From assembly GCA_900617975.1 (NCBI GenBank), contig UZAE01000345.1, positions 1 through 25,798 of the forward strand: a DNA stretch of 25,798 nucleotides. The letters run 5' to 3'. Within the stretch, counting starts at the first letter, position 1. Each line of letters opens with the position of its first letter. The position numbers and the translations under genes are program-made. The notes below the pieces were generated by a model that saw nothing but the letters and a program-made list of their open reading frames with translations, was not told the origin of the DNA and did no database searches. Origin of the DNA: Rodentolepis nana. Taxonomy: Eukaryota > Platyhelminthes > Cestoda > Cyclophyllidea > Hymenolepididae. This document shows, one piece after another, positions 9,470 to 20,955 of this stretch.

Positions 9470-11648
9470 CTTTGATAAAAAGAAGTGTTAGTTGAAATAT
9501 GTTTTTTTTAAACCAAAAGCCGAATAAACTCAAAATATCACCATAATGTTACTGAATATCGTATATAAACAGTGTGGAAGAGTAAATATGAGTTTTTTGG
9601 ATATTTGCTTAAACTTGAAGAAGTGATAAAGGAATCTGTTTAGGAGAAAAGGTGAATTTATCAACTTTCGATTTCCCGAAGATTAAAGTGGAGTGGTTTG
9701 AAGAAATTATGAGGTCAAGAAACCAAATGACAAGTCAAAATTTCAATCTTTTATTGCTTGTTGAGTCAAAAGTACTAGTGTATCTAAATTCGCTAAATTA
9801 TATTTTGATTTTGAAGACAATTTACCAGAGGTAAACCAATTAAATGACAAAAAATCAATTTCTTAATCGATAGTAAGTCAATAAATGCTTTCCATGCTCA
9901 TATAGATAAATGTGTGCAAATAGATGCGGTGTTTACTTTGAGTTAATATGGCGATAACCTTAAAGTACATGTTTTAGCCCTTGCTAATCTACAATGTAGG
10001 ATATTTCAGATATACCCCCTATCTGACTCTTGAGATGTACTTTATTAGGCTATAATATGAAACATAACCAGTTAAAAAGTACATCTCAAATGGGCATTAA
10101 GGTAGTAGGGATTAAGCATAGACTGCCCGCGGCTAATCAATGCACTGCAGTTACTAGCAATTATTATTTCAACTCTCATTAATGCTATTTCACATTTTTC
10201 GGACTTATATTAATGAATATTTACTCCACGTACACTCCACTACTTCATTTCCAAAATTTCGAAGGTCCTTGTTCGTCGCCTAGCTTACAGACAATATTCC
10301 ACTTCCACCATCCCCCATACTTACTAGTTTGATTCTTATTATAATGGTTAATCTCCTTGTTTTAATTCATTTATTCATTCAGAGGCGATCAGACAATAAA
10401 GGTCTTACGGGATTTTAGCATAGTAAGGAACAGAGGATTCACAGTAATCTCCGTAATTACTTTTTTAAATTGTAAATGTATCGTTTAACTATCTCAACAT
10501 GATCTCAGCAGTTTTATGTATTTGCGTTAAGATTTTGCAACATAGAAACAGAGTTAGTAAAGTCAAAAAAGGTCAAACTTAAGGATTTTAGTGTTGAAAA
10601 AAGCGTAAAATAAAATGAAATAATTGAACAATCATAAAATATAGCACTTTTGAAATAAATTAAGCAATTCCAATATTGAAAAAATACTATTTCAATAATT
10701 ATGAGCAATTTGGAAGGCGATGAAGAAAATGTGACTTAGCCTTTCTACTCTTCCTCCCATTAGGAGTCAACTTTCTTACTGAAAGTAGATCAAAATTGCA
10801 TGCACCCTTGTGATAAAAAAATAGGCCAAAAAAGATGAAGGCGTTTTAGTAATAAATAAATTGTTGAGATCGAAAATTAATTTCGCTTATAGCACTTTCA
10901 AAATTGGTTCCTTATGTCGATTGATATTTATCAACTCTTTTATTCAAATGTCGACAATTATAGAAAATTGGAATTTTGGTGCTTGCAATAATTCTTGGTC
11001 ATTTTTTTCGCAAAACAGTTAGCATTTGAGATGCATCAAAAATCTGTAAAAATAATTAAGTTCAATTAATAATTTTGTTATAATAAAACCAAAAATAAAC
11101 ATTTTAGGCTTAAAAAAGATAAAAGTTGTTGACATATTTCGGTGTGCAATGATCGTCATCAAAAATAGAAAATCCGATTTAACTGAAAATAGATCCTTCT
11201 AAATGTGCTAATGGAGGAGAAGGAGAACGAATCCCAAAAAATATCTTTCACACGCATTTATATTTTAATAGAAGCTTTGACTGGGCGAGACGTAAATCTT
11301 ACCGGATTTTTTAGCTAGTAAAATGGAAATAAGAACAATTTTCGGAGAGATTCTGACAGATCAAAGTTTACGTCTTTGAAACTTTCCCTACAATTTTCGG
11401 GCAATATCTCTACGGCAGTAAATACTTTAAAAACCTCAATGACACTAATAAAAATAAAGTAAGACAACTTTTTCTAAATGGTCAATACAATTTGGTGAAA
11501 TAGCCAGTCTTTTTGTTGTCGAAGGAAACATCTATGGTCATGAGATCATAAAAAAATTTCACCATTTGAATTTTTGCAATAAGTTCAACAAAATAATGTA
11601 TGGAAACAGCAAAGCCGTGTGGAAAAATTCATGTGATTTTCTGCTTAC
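9470..11648 (-). other. Intron of the KIF26-like gene (about 2.2 kb, phase 0)
   Basis: The donor is AAA|GTAAGC at 11648-11643 and the acceptor AG is at 9471-9470. It is AT-rich throughout, with a 14-bp inverted repeat at 10030-10089. Scattered short open frames on both strands have no family resemblance or splice support. Confidence 0.6.
10030..10089. repeat. 14-bp inverted repeat (hairpin) in intron
   Basis: ttgagatgtacttt at 10030-10043 is the exact reverse complement of aaagtacatctcaa at 10076-10089, with a 32-base spacer. The flanks 10015-10029 and 10090-10110 are weakly complementary as well. It could be a small hairpin, the remnant of a MITE or chance. Confidence 0.6.
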
Positions 11649-11823
11649 TTTAGGCTGATGTAAGAAAGAAGAGGATTTCCGACTTGATGGAGTCGGAGAT
11701 AGCATCGAGCTTGGTGGAGAAAGTAGAAGAGCCTGAGAGAAATTAGTCGCGAGTTTTCGGCGGTTTTGCTTTCGAAAACTGTCTGATAGTTGGGAGAGAT
11801 CATCGGTCTGAACACTCTGAGTG
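11649..11823 (-). CDS. KIF26: KIF26-like kinesin, exon 1 of those seen (Ser/Pro-rich linker before the motor)
   Basis: This 175-bp exon has acceptor TTACTTCATTATAG| and donor CCTAAA|GTAAGC. It begins with one base that completes a codon and ends in phase 0, matching the exon at 9469. The 58 codons are rich in Ser, Gln, Leu and Pro (SQALLLSPPSSMLSPTPSSR, then SSSFLHQPK) with a basic patch RKQNRRK. No domain is recognised, and low-complexity serine-rich sequence is usual just before the motor of KIF26 proteins. A second frame is open here but lacks phase agreement. The preceding exon must end in phase 2 and was not found with confidence, so the gene's start is unknown. The Ser-Pro motifs could be phosphorylation sites; that is inference. 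Confidence 0.65.
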
Positions 11824-12991
11824 CTATAATGAAGTAAATATGATAGTAAATTAAATGCATGTTGAGAGTTGTACACGGTTAACTTTTTAATTGAAGAATT
11901 GAGCTAAACCCACACTTATGGAAATGGGAAATTTAGTAATTGTATTCATTGTGCGTTAATTTTGTGTAAATGAATTTTCTATTGTTGCTTATCGTCATAC
12001 AAATTCGATATCGAAATCCTTCCCTCTATTTGAATTTGCAGTTTTTTTATTATTAATGCATGTGTTTAGGTTGTTCAACTACAATTTAATTAGGGGACTT
12101 TGGGCTTGCAAGGAATTTGTCTTCCCCCAAAGACTGCCGTTTTAACTGTTGCCTCAATTTGACGGAATAGTCTTTAATCACAAAACTTTTTTTATTTTTT
12201 TTTCAATATTAAAATTGCCGTCTCGGGTATTCAGATATGGCAAAGGACAAAGACATCACTCCTAACTTCGGGATATACATTGCCATTACTTATTTGTAAT
12301 TTTAAGAGCTCTTAATCTTTAAGCTTACATACTACCTTCTGTATTTATTGATTTGCAATACTACATTGTAAATTTTGTAAAATTCCAAGTTACTGTGCAA
12401 TGAAATGCAAACCAATTCAGGTTTATAAGCCTTGATCAATGTGTATACAATAATGCTTTTCGCTCTAATGTGAAATGAATAATTAATACGATGCGTAGAT
12501 GGTAAAAGTTTGTCAACAAATCGGCTCCCGTGAATGCAATGAAGTGCACAGTGAATACAAAGGCTCAAGCTTGGTAGCAAAATTCCCTATTGTCTCAACA
12601 CTATTTGATCTGAGAGATCATTTGATATGGCCGTCTGAATATTTAGAAGGTCTCGCTTTTATCCACCAACATTTTTGTAACCCACTGGCATCTATTTTCA
12701 ACCATAATATTATCGCTGGAAAAATAAAAAGGCTAAATCACAAATAAAGTTGGCGCCTTACAGTAAATTTGGCTATAGCTTTTGATAAGTTAGATTGGTG
12801 AAATTTAATTACTACATTTTTTATTAACTAACCTCTTAGAAACTGTATTGTCAGCCATATTCTGCTTTAGGTGACAGTATATTCACTTGAATGGTAGTAT
12901 TCTGGGCCCGAGGTGGCGACCATTACTTCAAAATCCTTTCTAAAATAGAAGACGAAATGTTTTTGTGACGAGTTGTGTCAATAAACAGTTT

Positions 12992-13010
12992 GGGGGGAGG
13001 GGAGGGGCGG
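12992..13010. repeat. G-rich tract
   Basis: Guanine tract g(6)-a-g(4)-a-g(4)-c-gg in non-coding DNA. Four G blocks are close enough together to allow a G-quadruplex. Confidence 0.85.
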
Positions 13011-13874
13011 AATACAATTTTAAAGATATATATATAATTTTTACTCTGCAGAACCAACATTGCTCATAAGTGATTTCCTAGCCTAGGGTTCCTCTTTGAT
13101 GTTTTCTCGATACTTTGTCTCAGCTCACTATCTACAACACCTTTATTCAATACTGTACAGTTTCAAAAACCTGAAATGTATGTTCAAGTAAAACATATTT
13201 ACTGACTTTAAGCCAGGTGTTCATTTGTATTTTAAATTATTATGCTGCAGCAATGAGCACGGGTATGAAGTCGTTGTTCACTCATATACCTTGTGATACT
13301 TGAAATAAGAGGATCTTTGCTACGCAACAAGATATGGTTGTGTTATGAAAATTTCTATAATGCAATGAAAATAGGTAGGAACCTTCATTCGTGAAAATTG
13401 GTAAACCTTCGATCATTTGTCAACCCAATTGGCCCTGGAAATAACTTCATAAATATCAGAAAGCTTGAAAGAATTAAGCTTTACTCATTATCTCAAGAAG
13501 CCTTAAGCTAATCATAACTAATTCTTTATAATATAATTTCTATAATTTCAGTAAATGGAATATTTTGAGATTAGATCCTTAAAATATTTTTACATTTTTG
13601 TGTTAATACTCCCACTGGTTTCGGAATCGATATACCGCTCAACTGAAATTGCATTTCTTCCTAGAAATTGAAGTTTAATTTTGTATAGGGTAGATAAATT
13701 TGTACATTTGGCATAATGAAATCAATATTTGTTTATCTGGAAAATCGGATAGCCTGAGAGGCGAACTTCGAAGGTATTTGTCTAATCTACATATATATGA
13801 ACTTACAAATTAGAGGGAGGAAAGACATAGGAGAGATCACTGTAACTAATTTTAGATTGAATCTTGCTTAATCA

Positions 13875-13891
13875 ACACACACACACACACA
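13875..13891. repeat. AC dinucleotide microsatellite
   Basis: Eight AC units in a row followed by ATGGGG. A second, imperfect AC stretch with the same following bases occurs at about 14206-14226. Confidence 0.9.
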
Positions 13892-14452
13892 TGGGGTTTT
13901 TAAAGATAGTCCAGTATACCTTCTGCTAACACAGGGAGGCCCATTAGGAAGCGGAGTCATAAAATGAACCAAACAGACAACTAAACAAACAATTAAGTGC
14001 AGAATAAAGGAATGAATCAACATATTGTGATATGTTGCATTACATTAGGCTGTGCTCCTTTATGGGGGCAAGCGTGTGCTATGACAGCTTGAGGGCCGAA
14101 ATGGGATTTCGTTGCCTGTCCTGTTTACTTATTGCTAGTGCTAGAGTGAAGCACCCTTTCTCCCTCTTGGACTAAGTGAACAGCTGTTCAGACTCGTCAG
14201 ACATGCACACACGCACACACATGGGGAAGGGTCGAGGCCGAGCAAAAAACCGTCCTTCCGCCTCATGTTATGTAAGCCGGTAGGACACGAAATAAACTAC
14301 TTTAGCACTAATCTTGCTCGCCCCTCCTTCTCCGCCACCTCGTTCATTCCTGCAACGTTTAACAGCTGGCAGTACGCTCGTATTCGTACCTTTCCACCAC
14401 GGGGTAATGAGTCATTTCATCCTACACCACGACCAACACTTTTCTACATATA

Positions 14453-14488
14453 CCCCCCCCCCCACCCCTTCCACCCCCTCCCTCTCTT
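14453..14488. repeat. C-rich tract
   Basis: Cytosine run of about eleven bases followed by further pyrimidine-rich sequence within the GC-richer patch. It keeps one plus-strand frame open without being coding-like. Confidence 0.85.
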
Positions 14489-14593
14489 CACACATGCTTC
14501 ACCTCATACTAGGCTTTCATGACCGAGATAAAGTAAAAGTGTCTCCAACCGCGCGGATACACAATTTCGTCTGTGCCTTAAATGGATACTTGG

Positions 14594-14615
14594 CGAGAGA
14601 GAGAGAGAGAGAGAG
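14594..14615. repeat. GA dinucleotide microsatellite
   Basis: Eleven GA units in a row. In translation it gives only a repetitive Arg-Glu run. Confidence 0.9.
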
Positions 14616-15073
14616 TCTAATTGTAATTAATGGATGCGAAAGAGTACTTCGAGTAAGTTATCTGCGTGTAAAACACTTGATTGACTATATTGGAAAACGG
14701 TCTTATTAAGGGGAAGCAAGCAATTGCAGTAAATAAAATAGTGGAAAATTCCGGAATTACTTCCCATTAGATACATCAATTCAGATGTCAGATACCGTTA
14801 TTTCACACATTGGAGGCACTTTGAAGGTAACAACTTTAACATATTATAACAGTACTCTACAAAATAGTATAATAGATTGTTGAGAATTATTGCCCAGCCT
14901 ATCACCTAGTAAATCACCTCTGAAAACGATAAATAAGAACTATCATTCGGAAATCCAAGCGATAGATTTTCAAAGATTGAACCTTAGGCCAAACATGCAA
15001 ACTATAATTATTTGATATCGTCCCTACTGTCCGAGATTTCTTGAAGCAATTTTCCCCATCCGCTCTCCTCATA

Positions 15074-15085
15074 CCCCCCCCCCCC
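15074..15085. repeat. C homopolymer run
   Basis: Twelve cytosines in a row in non-coding DNA. It falls inside the longest minus-strand open stretch of this region, which argues against that stretch being an exon. Confidence 0.9.
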
Positions 15086-17632
15086 TTATTCTGACATTTT
15101 GCTGTTTCCGTGCGTTTTGGGGGTTCTTCGCCATGATTCAAAATATTCCCAAGTTTTCTCTTTGATGAAGCACAGTTGAGAAGGACTTGGGATAAGTTGC
15201 TGTGGCTATGTAAATAGAAATATGAATTCCCTGAGTATATTCTCTCCTGCATATGTAGTTGCTATGACAAATATTCCATAATGTCAATTTCACAGTAAAT
15301 ATAAATAATGAAAATTTGCCTTATGCTTTAGGCAACCAAGATTTAATCCATTGAAAAATAGCCGTTTCTCTACATAGTTTTGGACGTTATTTTTATGCCC
15401 GAAAGTTACTCATGAGTCCAAGATGGATATGGTAGTACCAAATATATAGCACTTGAATATCTGCCAAACAATTAAAGACCAGTATTGGAAACAGGATAAA
15501 TCTCCTAGAGTGTCCATATTATAAGAGTCTACAGTAGTAATTGGTCAAGGAAATTTTCATCCACTTCTTTCAGTACTCCAAAGGACATGGTTCCATAAAT
15601 CTAGACCAAAACGCAGGTCTTCTTTACGGAATTATAATTAGAATTAAGCTCAAAGTGTGGGTGAGCCCGATTTAAGAGTAATTAAACAGCTCACCTTATC
15701 TCATTTAAAGTTAAAGTGACGTTTTATTTCAGTTTAACATTAATTGCTATAAATAGTTCAAGATGAGGATTTAATGGGGCTGACTAAACCAATTATCCCA
15801 ATATAAAGATTGATTTATCAGTTAAGAATTTATTCCCGGAAGCATAAATATTTGCGAAGCATTTGATTAATTGATCAAACCACTTGAGGCTTGTGAAAGC
15901 CTTTGGTCGAACACCATTGTAAAACCAAATGGTAACTTTTTTTAAAAAAAGGTATACGAATTTCGTTAGAATGGAGGAAGTTTGAGGGGTCGCTAGAGGT
16001 TTGAACTATCATCTGAGCATTAATTAGTAAAGAAAGCTTTTGTAAAAGGTTTTAAAATGGGAAGTTAACATGTTAAGGGCGGGGTTACACCATTGCTTTA
16101 TGAAATAGCTATGTCTATTACAATGGTACAATACTTCTGCTGGAATGAATGGATTAGTCATTAGCTGATTACTGCTGCCAACGCAGTCAGTTTTATACTT
16201 ATCCAATTGTTAGCAATCATCAGATTACACCGATGCATTTGAGAATCCATAATCATGTGGTTATTAGTTATAAAAATCAATGCAATTCTACTGAGTTGGT
16301 TACTTGAGCATTAGAAATGAGCCATATGGATAGAAAGCTCGTTAGACCTTCGTTGGTAGATTAGAAGATACATCCACCTCTCCGGTTGATTTTATTATTT
16401 TAGCCTCAATCCCCTTCGGAAGTACGCTTCCAAACTTTGTCCCTCCTTAAAATCTTTCCTATTTGTATGCCAGCGAATTTATGTGAGTCTATACTTTCAC
16501 TGAATATATAAACTGTGTTTCTCAACTTTGTCAACGCAAAACATTAACCTGTAGTCCGCCAATTTCTTTGAAAATGTGCGATAAACTGTCATATTTATGA
16601 TAGTATCCCGAGTTTTCATAGACTTTGAAGGCAGAATTGATAACTTAATCAGGCAAATAAAGGGCATAAGTTTTATTATAATATGTAGCCCTGTATAGAC
16701 TCTAAGCTGCTGAGTATCTTTTGTTGATCTCGGCATCCTTGTGATCTCCTCGCTTGCGTTGCCGAATTTCACTTTCCTTCCCATATTTAAAATTTAGTTT
16801 CATTCGATCCACTTTAAGTGATAATACTAGTTGGTTTAAGAAAAGTATCTTTCATTCGGAGAAAAAAAATGAGGAACGTGTAAAAATACTGGTAAATAAC
16901 ATAAATTAATAAAAACAATTCGGTGTAATAGATATAAGTTCATATAAGGTCAGCCTACTTTCAAATAAATCTGTTTTTTTACTCCAAAATGATAAGCTAA
17001 ATATGCAAAGAATTATCAAATAGAAACGTTTATTGTACAAGACCATTTATTATCGAAAGGTACTAGGATGAAAATTTGTAGATGGAAAGTAACAAAAAAA
17101 CCTCTCCAGAACTAGAGTCAGGACTCGAATATCCTTCCATTCCGCACCTTCACGTCTTGATGAATCAGAGGAAGTTATGATCAATTGTACTTAGTTTGAA
17201 GGGTTGCGATTAGAAAGCTACTGCATTCATTTTATTTCCGCGTTCATATTTTCGGATTCAGAAAATTTTCTTACGCTTGTATTCTTGTAACTGCCTTCTT
17301 TTCATATTCAATTTCCAGTGGATTTAAACAATGACTTTAAGAATTATTTGTGTATTGCTTTGACAAGTATGACTCTAATTTATGAAATCTTTTCAAGGCT
17401 CTTCATTAAAGGCAGTTATTAATTAGTAAATGGATGTTTAAATTTGCATTAATTAGGTAGATATCGTGTTTTTTGTAAGTTATTAATCAAAAAGTAACGT
17501 TTTGGGTCTTAACAGATTCACATTAATGTTGTTAATCATTTTAATATCATAATTTATTCAAAATGCATACCTTACTTGGGTGGAAAATAATTTTTGAAAA
17601 TTATACCAACACTAAAAAATTTAAACACTTAC

Positions 17633-17782
17633 AGACATTAATCCGAAATACTTCCCTCTTGAAAATTATTTTGTTCGAATAAGGCGGTAGGACGTTTTGG
17701 TGTATGAGTTGCGACGGAGACAATGTTTTAACGCATATCACTACTTTCCCACTGCACACGTGTGAAGGTCCATGTTGATTGG
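17633..17782 (-). CDS. Candidate exon, product not recognised
   Basis: A minus-strand frame open across 17882-17633 ends at T|GTAAGT, an excellent donor. The nearest good acceptor, GCTATCAG|, gives a 150-bp exon in phase 1 at both ends with peptide pieces GPSHVCSGKVVICVKTLSPS and IIFKREVFRINV. Composition is richer in GC than the flanks. The exon could also start further up (about 17858) at an ATG that would give a hydrophobic N-terminus. It does not join directly to the exon at 11823, which needs a phase-2 partner. It may be an upstream exon of the kinesin gene with others missing in between, or chance. Confidence 0.3.
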
Positions 17783-18305
17783 CTGATAGCAATGTCCAGC
17801 TTTGAGTGGTTCCAAGGTCAGCGCTTGCCGATTGGCGATAGCGACAAAAATGGTACATGAGGAGGAGGAGGAAAGGTGACACGAAAGTGAGGCGTAATTA
17901 GGCAAAAGGATGCACTTGAAAAAATTTTATTTATTTTTCATAATAAGACTTGAGAGTGAAATTAAAATTTGTGCCTTGAATAGGAAGTCATATTAATATT
18001 AAAAGAAAACGACTCTTGATGTTTATAATATAAAGATTTAGTCACGCCAATTACTTCGTCCTATTCCTCGAAGTTAGCCCAGGAAAGTGACCCTTCAAAT
18101 CAGTGAATAACTTAAAATCGAATGCATATTTTTTAAGATTCCAGGATACGTTGATGGGCATCAATTCATCCAACTGACTTTGCATAGGACACTGAAATTT
18201 GCAGGTATAATTTCATCAAATGTCCTCTATCTATCCATTAAAGGAATTAATTGCTTCCTTGATTATTCGTAGACTTCTCAAACTAAATTTTTAAGAACCG
18301 ATATT
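17783..18305. other. Non-coding stretch
   Basis: AT-rich DNA apart from the first hundred bases. I see no gene, repeat or regulatory site that can be supported. Confidence 0.5.
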
Positions 18306-18312
18306 TCTAACC

Positions 18313-18587
18313 CAACTATTTTTTACCAAATGGCAAGCTTTGTGTTAGTTATCGTTAGCCGTTTAGTTGATTTCGAGGATCACAGAGAGGAGGAACATCA
18401 AAGTCACAGAAGGTCGAGGGGGGAGAAAACATAAGATGAGTACTGTGGAAGTGGTGGAATATGACATACAGTGGGGTCATGGCAGTTTGGAGTTAGAAGT
18501 CAACTGCTGGTTTATAGACTTTTTTGTCGTATGAGTTTACGTTGCCCTGGGTGCACCACGTGGAGGGAAATCTATCGCACACCCCCA
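18313..18587 (-). mobile_element. SINE-like repeat, copy B
   Basis: This copy is inverted relative to copies A and D. Its 5' end is at the right (CACACCCCCA and CCACGTGG) and its tail (ttttttaccaaatgg) at the left. A 7-bp direct repeat, tctaacc, at 18306-18312 and 18588-18594 is a possible target-site duplication but is short. About 50 bases of the internal pyrimidine-rich segment present in A, C and E are missing, and the AAAT tail units are decayed. It carries no coding capacity. Confidence 0.72.
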
Positions 18588-18594
18588 TCTAACC

Positions 18595-20528
18595 TAAAAT
18601 AGAGCTCATAATACACCAGGCTTTCGTCCTCAAATTTTTTCCATGTATTTGTTTAATGAAGGAAAAATTAATGATTATAACTTCAGCACAAATATTAATT
18701 TACCATGTTGATGAAGCAGTAAAATAATCGCCTTAAAATAGGATGTGTGAATGGACGATTTCGTTTATGACATTTATTGATCGCATATCAAGTAAGTGAG
18801 ACTGCGAGGGGAAGTCGGCATTATTAACAATTCATGTCTCTTAGAAGTGATTCCAGAGTTAGTTCTAACTCTTAGCGCAAATATCTAACTAAACTTATTC
18901 CTATACCAAATGCTCATTAATGGCTACACCATAGGACCACAGAATTTAAGGTGTCAGATGTTAAAATCAGCAAGTTTGTCTGACCGCATTTTACATTAAA
19001 TAAGTAATCGAAATATTCCATCTGTCAAAAAATGTTGATCTTGTCTGCAAGCAATTTTAATCTTTGACGTATATGACATTATGAAAAAAGAACTTCATTC
19101 AGAAGATTTTATGTTATTCATACGTTTTGAAATAAGCTTGAAGGTAATAACAGAAATTAAATAAGCTCAGATCGAGATATAAATAATATATCTGTCTTGC
19201 TATGACAATATGAGACTAAACCATGACAATTTTTTAGGGAAAATATTGATTAATTTGACCAGGAATAGAAAGCGCATAATAAAAGCCTATCGCTGATTAA
19301 AATTATATCCAAGAAACGCTAAAACAATTATGTTGGCTTTCAGGTACCCGAATAAAACTACCGCTAACCCTTTGGTTATTCATTTCAACAAAATTATTTC
19401 TCAAGAACCAACGGATTTCTTTTAGTAGGTAGTCTTTACGTGGAGATAACATATGCGGATAGGAGTCGGATGGTAGTCCTTGAAAAACATAGAATTTCCC
19501 TTTATAGAAGAGGAAATAGAACACACAGGTTGGTCGGGAAATAAGGGGACTTTGATAAATAAAAGAGCCAAAAATATGCATATAAAGTTCATGGGAAAAA
19601 TTGACATGGAAAAAACTATGTCAGGAATCATGCCAGCAAACCAATCAGAGCAGACAGGATGTTCGAGTAGAAAGTGAAGGTGCAATGAAGGAAGTCATTT
19701 TTGTAGTAATATGACCTCTCTTTGTTGTCTAATGCTTACTTAATAAATATAGGTCATTGCGTTCCGTATTTATGTCATACCGTCCAATTGATAAAATTTT
19801 AAATACATGTTTTTTTGATGAGATTCATATCCACGTTGTAGAGACCTGATCGATACGTCAATTAACTTTTAAGATTGGTTATGTCATATCACCACCTTTG
19901 TCTATAAGGTCCTATTCAGTCTACCTATTTGGATCTTTAATTTAATTAAAATCTTATGAGGTATAGCTTACTTCAGATGTGATCAAGTTTGAATTGACCA
20001 AGAAAACTGTATCAGTCATTAGTAGACAGTTTTTTGACAGAAAATCTTCATTAGCAAATCCAATTCAAAACAATTTGGCTAAATAAGCCGCATTTTAACT
20101 CAATAGAGTTATGCTCGCGAATTCTACATAAATCAACGAAACGTGTCCACGTTTCAGATTAATTATGCCAATTGATTTCTGCTTAAGAAGCGGTAGAAGA
20201 GTTGAACTAGAATATTGGATTTCAATAGACATTTTACAACAAGTTCGGTTTTTATTCATTTGAATCAATTAGGTAATTTTGGAAGAAGAGAAGGTAGTAT
20301 AAATATCTTCTTTATCTGTATTTATTGTTAGTCCACTGCATACTTAGTACATTTTCAGTTTGAACCAACTTATTAAGTGAATTTCAATTTATCAAGCCCT
20401 TACATAACAATAGGCCAAGCGCATTCATTTCGTTTTCAAGATGCTACTCAATGTAATTTTTTTCAAACGCATTGAAATAATTAGTGAACATTTGGTAAAG
20501 GAGCAAAACTGTCTGTTTATGCGGTAAC
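18595..20528. other. Non-coding stretch
   Basis: Mostly AT-rich. Frames open on both strands at about 19420-19690 have balanced composition but no recognisable product and no consistent splice sites. Nothing else is supported. Confidence 0.45.
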
Positions 20529-20651
20529 TTAGTCGAGTATCTACTAGCTTTGTGTCTCCGCGATTGTCTAAATTTTCTAGCAAACTGTCTCTTTTGTCAC
20601 TTCCAAGCACAAATCCAACCAAAGGTAAGAACTTTAGTGGTTCCCAAATTA
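20529..20651 (-). CDS. Candidate exon, product not recognised (second of a pair)
   Basis: A strong acceptor, AACTTTCCTACTTTCAG|, lies just above 20651. It is followed by a coding-like frame, WEPLKFLPLVGFVLGSDKRD, then SLLENLDNRGDTKLVDTRL. From this acceptor the frame is phase 1. The neighbouring exon ends in phase 0, which would fit if the second AG (CCACTAAAG|, exon from 20631) is used. The right donor is uncertain: GTAGAT after 20545 or GTTACC after 20529 are both weak, and the frame stays open to 20425. The peptide mixes hydrophobic and charged residues like real protein, but I do not recognise it. It could belong to the 5' part of the kinesin gene or to another minus-strand gene. Confidence 0.45.
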
Positions 20652-20750
20652 CTGAAAGTAGGAAAGTTAATTAATGGAGTGGCGATCAATCAAAAGGAGC
20701 ACAATTATGCTTGAAGTAATCGATTCATCAAGGTATATCACGTTACTCAC

Positions 20751-20860
20751 CTTGGCAGAACCATTTTTACATAGATAAAGCACCACATATTCATTCTTTA
20801 AAAACGGAATACTGTCGTCTTGGAAGCAATTCGGAAGTAATTCAAAATATCTCAAAGATT
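20751..20860 (-). CDS. Candidate exon, product not recognised (first of a pair)
   Basis: It ends at an excellent donor, GCCAAG|GTGAGT, in phase 0. The frame encodes RYFELLPNCFQDDSIPFLK and then NEYVVLYLCKNGSAK. A stop lies about twenty-five bases above 20860, so an acceptor must fall there: CCCAAG| (exon from 20860) or TTTGAG| (from 20850). Other frames contain stops. The intron to the next candidate exon would be only about 100-120 bp. The alternating hydrophobic stretch EYVVLYLC looks like a buried beta strand. No family is recognised and gene membership is unknown. Confidence 0.5.
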
Positions 20861-20955
20861 CTTGGGAAATTTTGATGGATAATGTTTACCCTTCATCAAA
20901 AATGACCAGGTTGTTCTCTGCAAGATTACCAGATAAATGATAACTTGATTATTTA

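Larger units (their letters stand above)
14040..14640. other. GC- and CpG-richer patch, possible promoter or regulatory island
   Basis: Base composition rises clearly above the AT-rich surroundings and CpG dinucleotides are frequent (for example cgaggccgagc, ctccgccacctcg, accgcgcgg). It holds an imperfect AC repeat, a C tract, a GA microsatellite and an AP-1-like TGAGTCA at about 14409. A short minus-strand frame of about 43 codons starts MRRKDGFLLG near 14263. No exon can be supported. A first exon with promoter, or a conserved regulatory element for a flanking gene, would fit the composition; this is inference. Confidence 0.35.
11824..17632. other. Long stretch without a supported exon
   Basis: It is probably intronic or upstream DNA of the minus-strand gene. 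It contains a G-rich run (12992-13010), an AC repeat (13875-13891), a GC- and CpG-richer patch (14040-14640) with a C tract and GA repeat, and a C-run (15074-15085). Open frames such as 12499-12747 (+), 14314-14709 (+) and 15252-14914 (-) include low-complexity sequence or lack splice signals and show no family resemblance. A minus-strand GTAAGTT at about 13807, preceded by TTACAG 33 bases upstream, would make a tiny exon of the wrong phase. Confidence 0.5.

Noticed and set aside
11645..11860. Alternative minus-strand frame over the first kinesin exon
   Set aside because: Its phase does not fit the next exon at 9469; the Ser/Pro-rich frame does.
12499..12747. Plus-strand frame of 82 codons with fairly balanced composition
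   Set aside because: No recognisable domain or splice context, and another frame is open on the opposite strand over part of it.
14314..14709. Longest open frame on the plus strand (131 codons)
   Set aside because: It runs through a C tract and a GA microsatellite, giving low-complexity Pro and Arg-Glu sequence. There is no family resemblance.
14914..15252. Minus-strand frame of 112 codons
   Set aside because: It includes a twelve-base G/C homopolymer translated as poly-Gly and has no clear acceptor and donor pair.
19422..19685. Overlapping open frames on both strands
   Set aside because: Neither has splice signals or recognisable sequence; they are likely mirror images of a locally stop-poor region.
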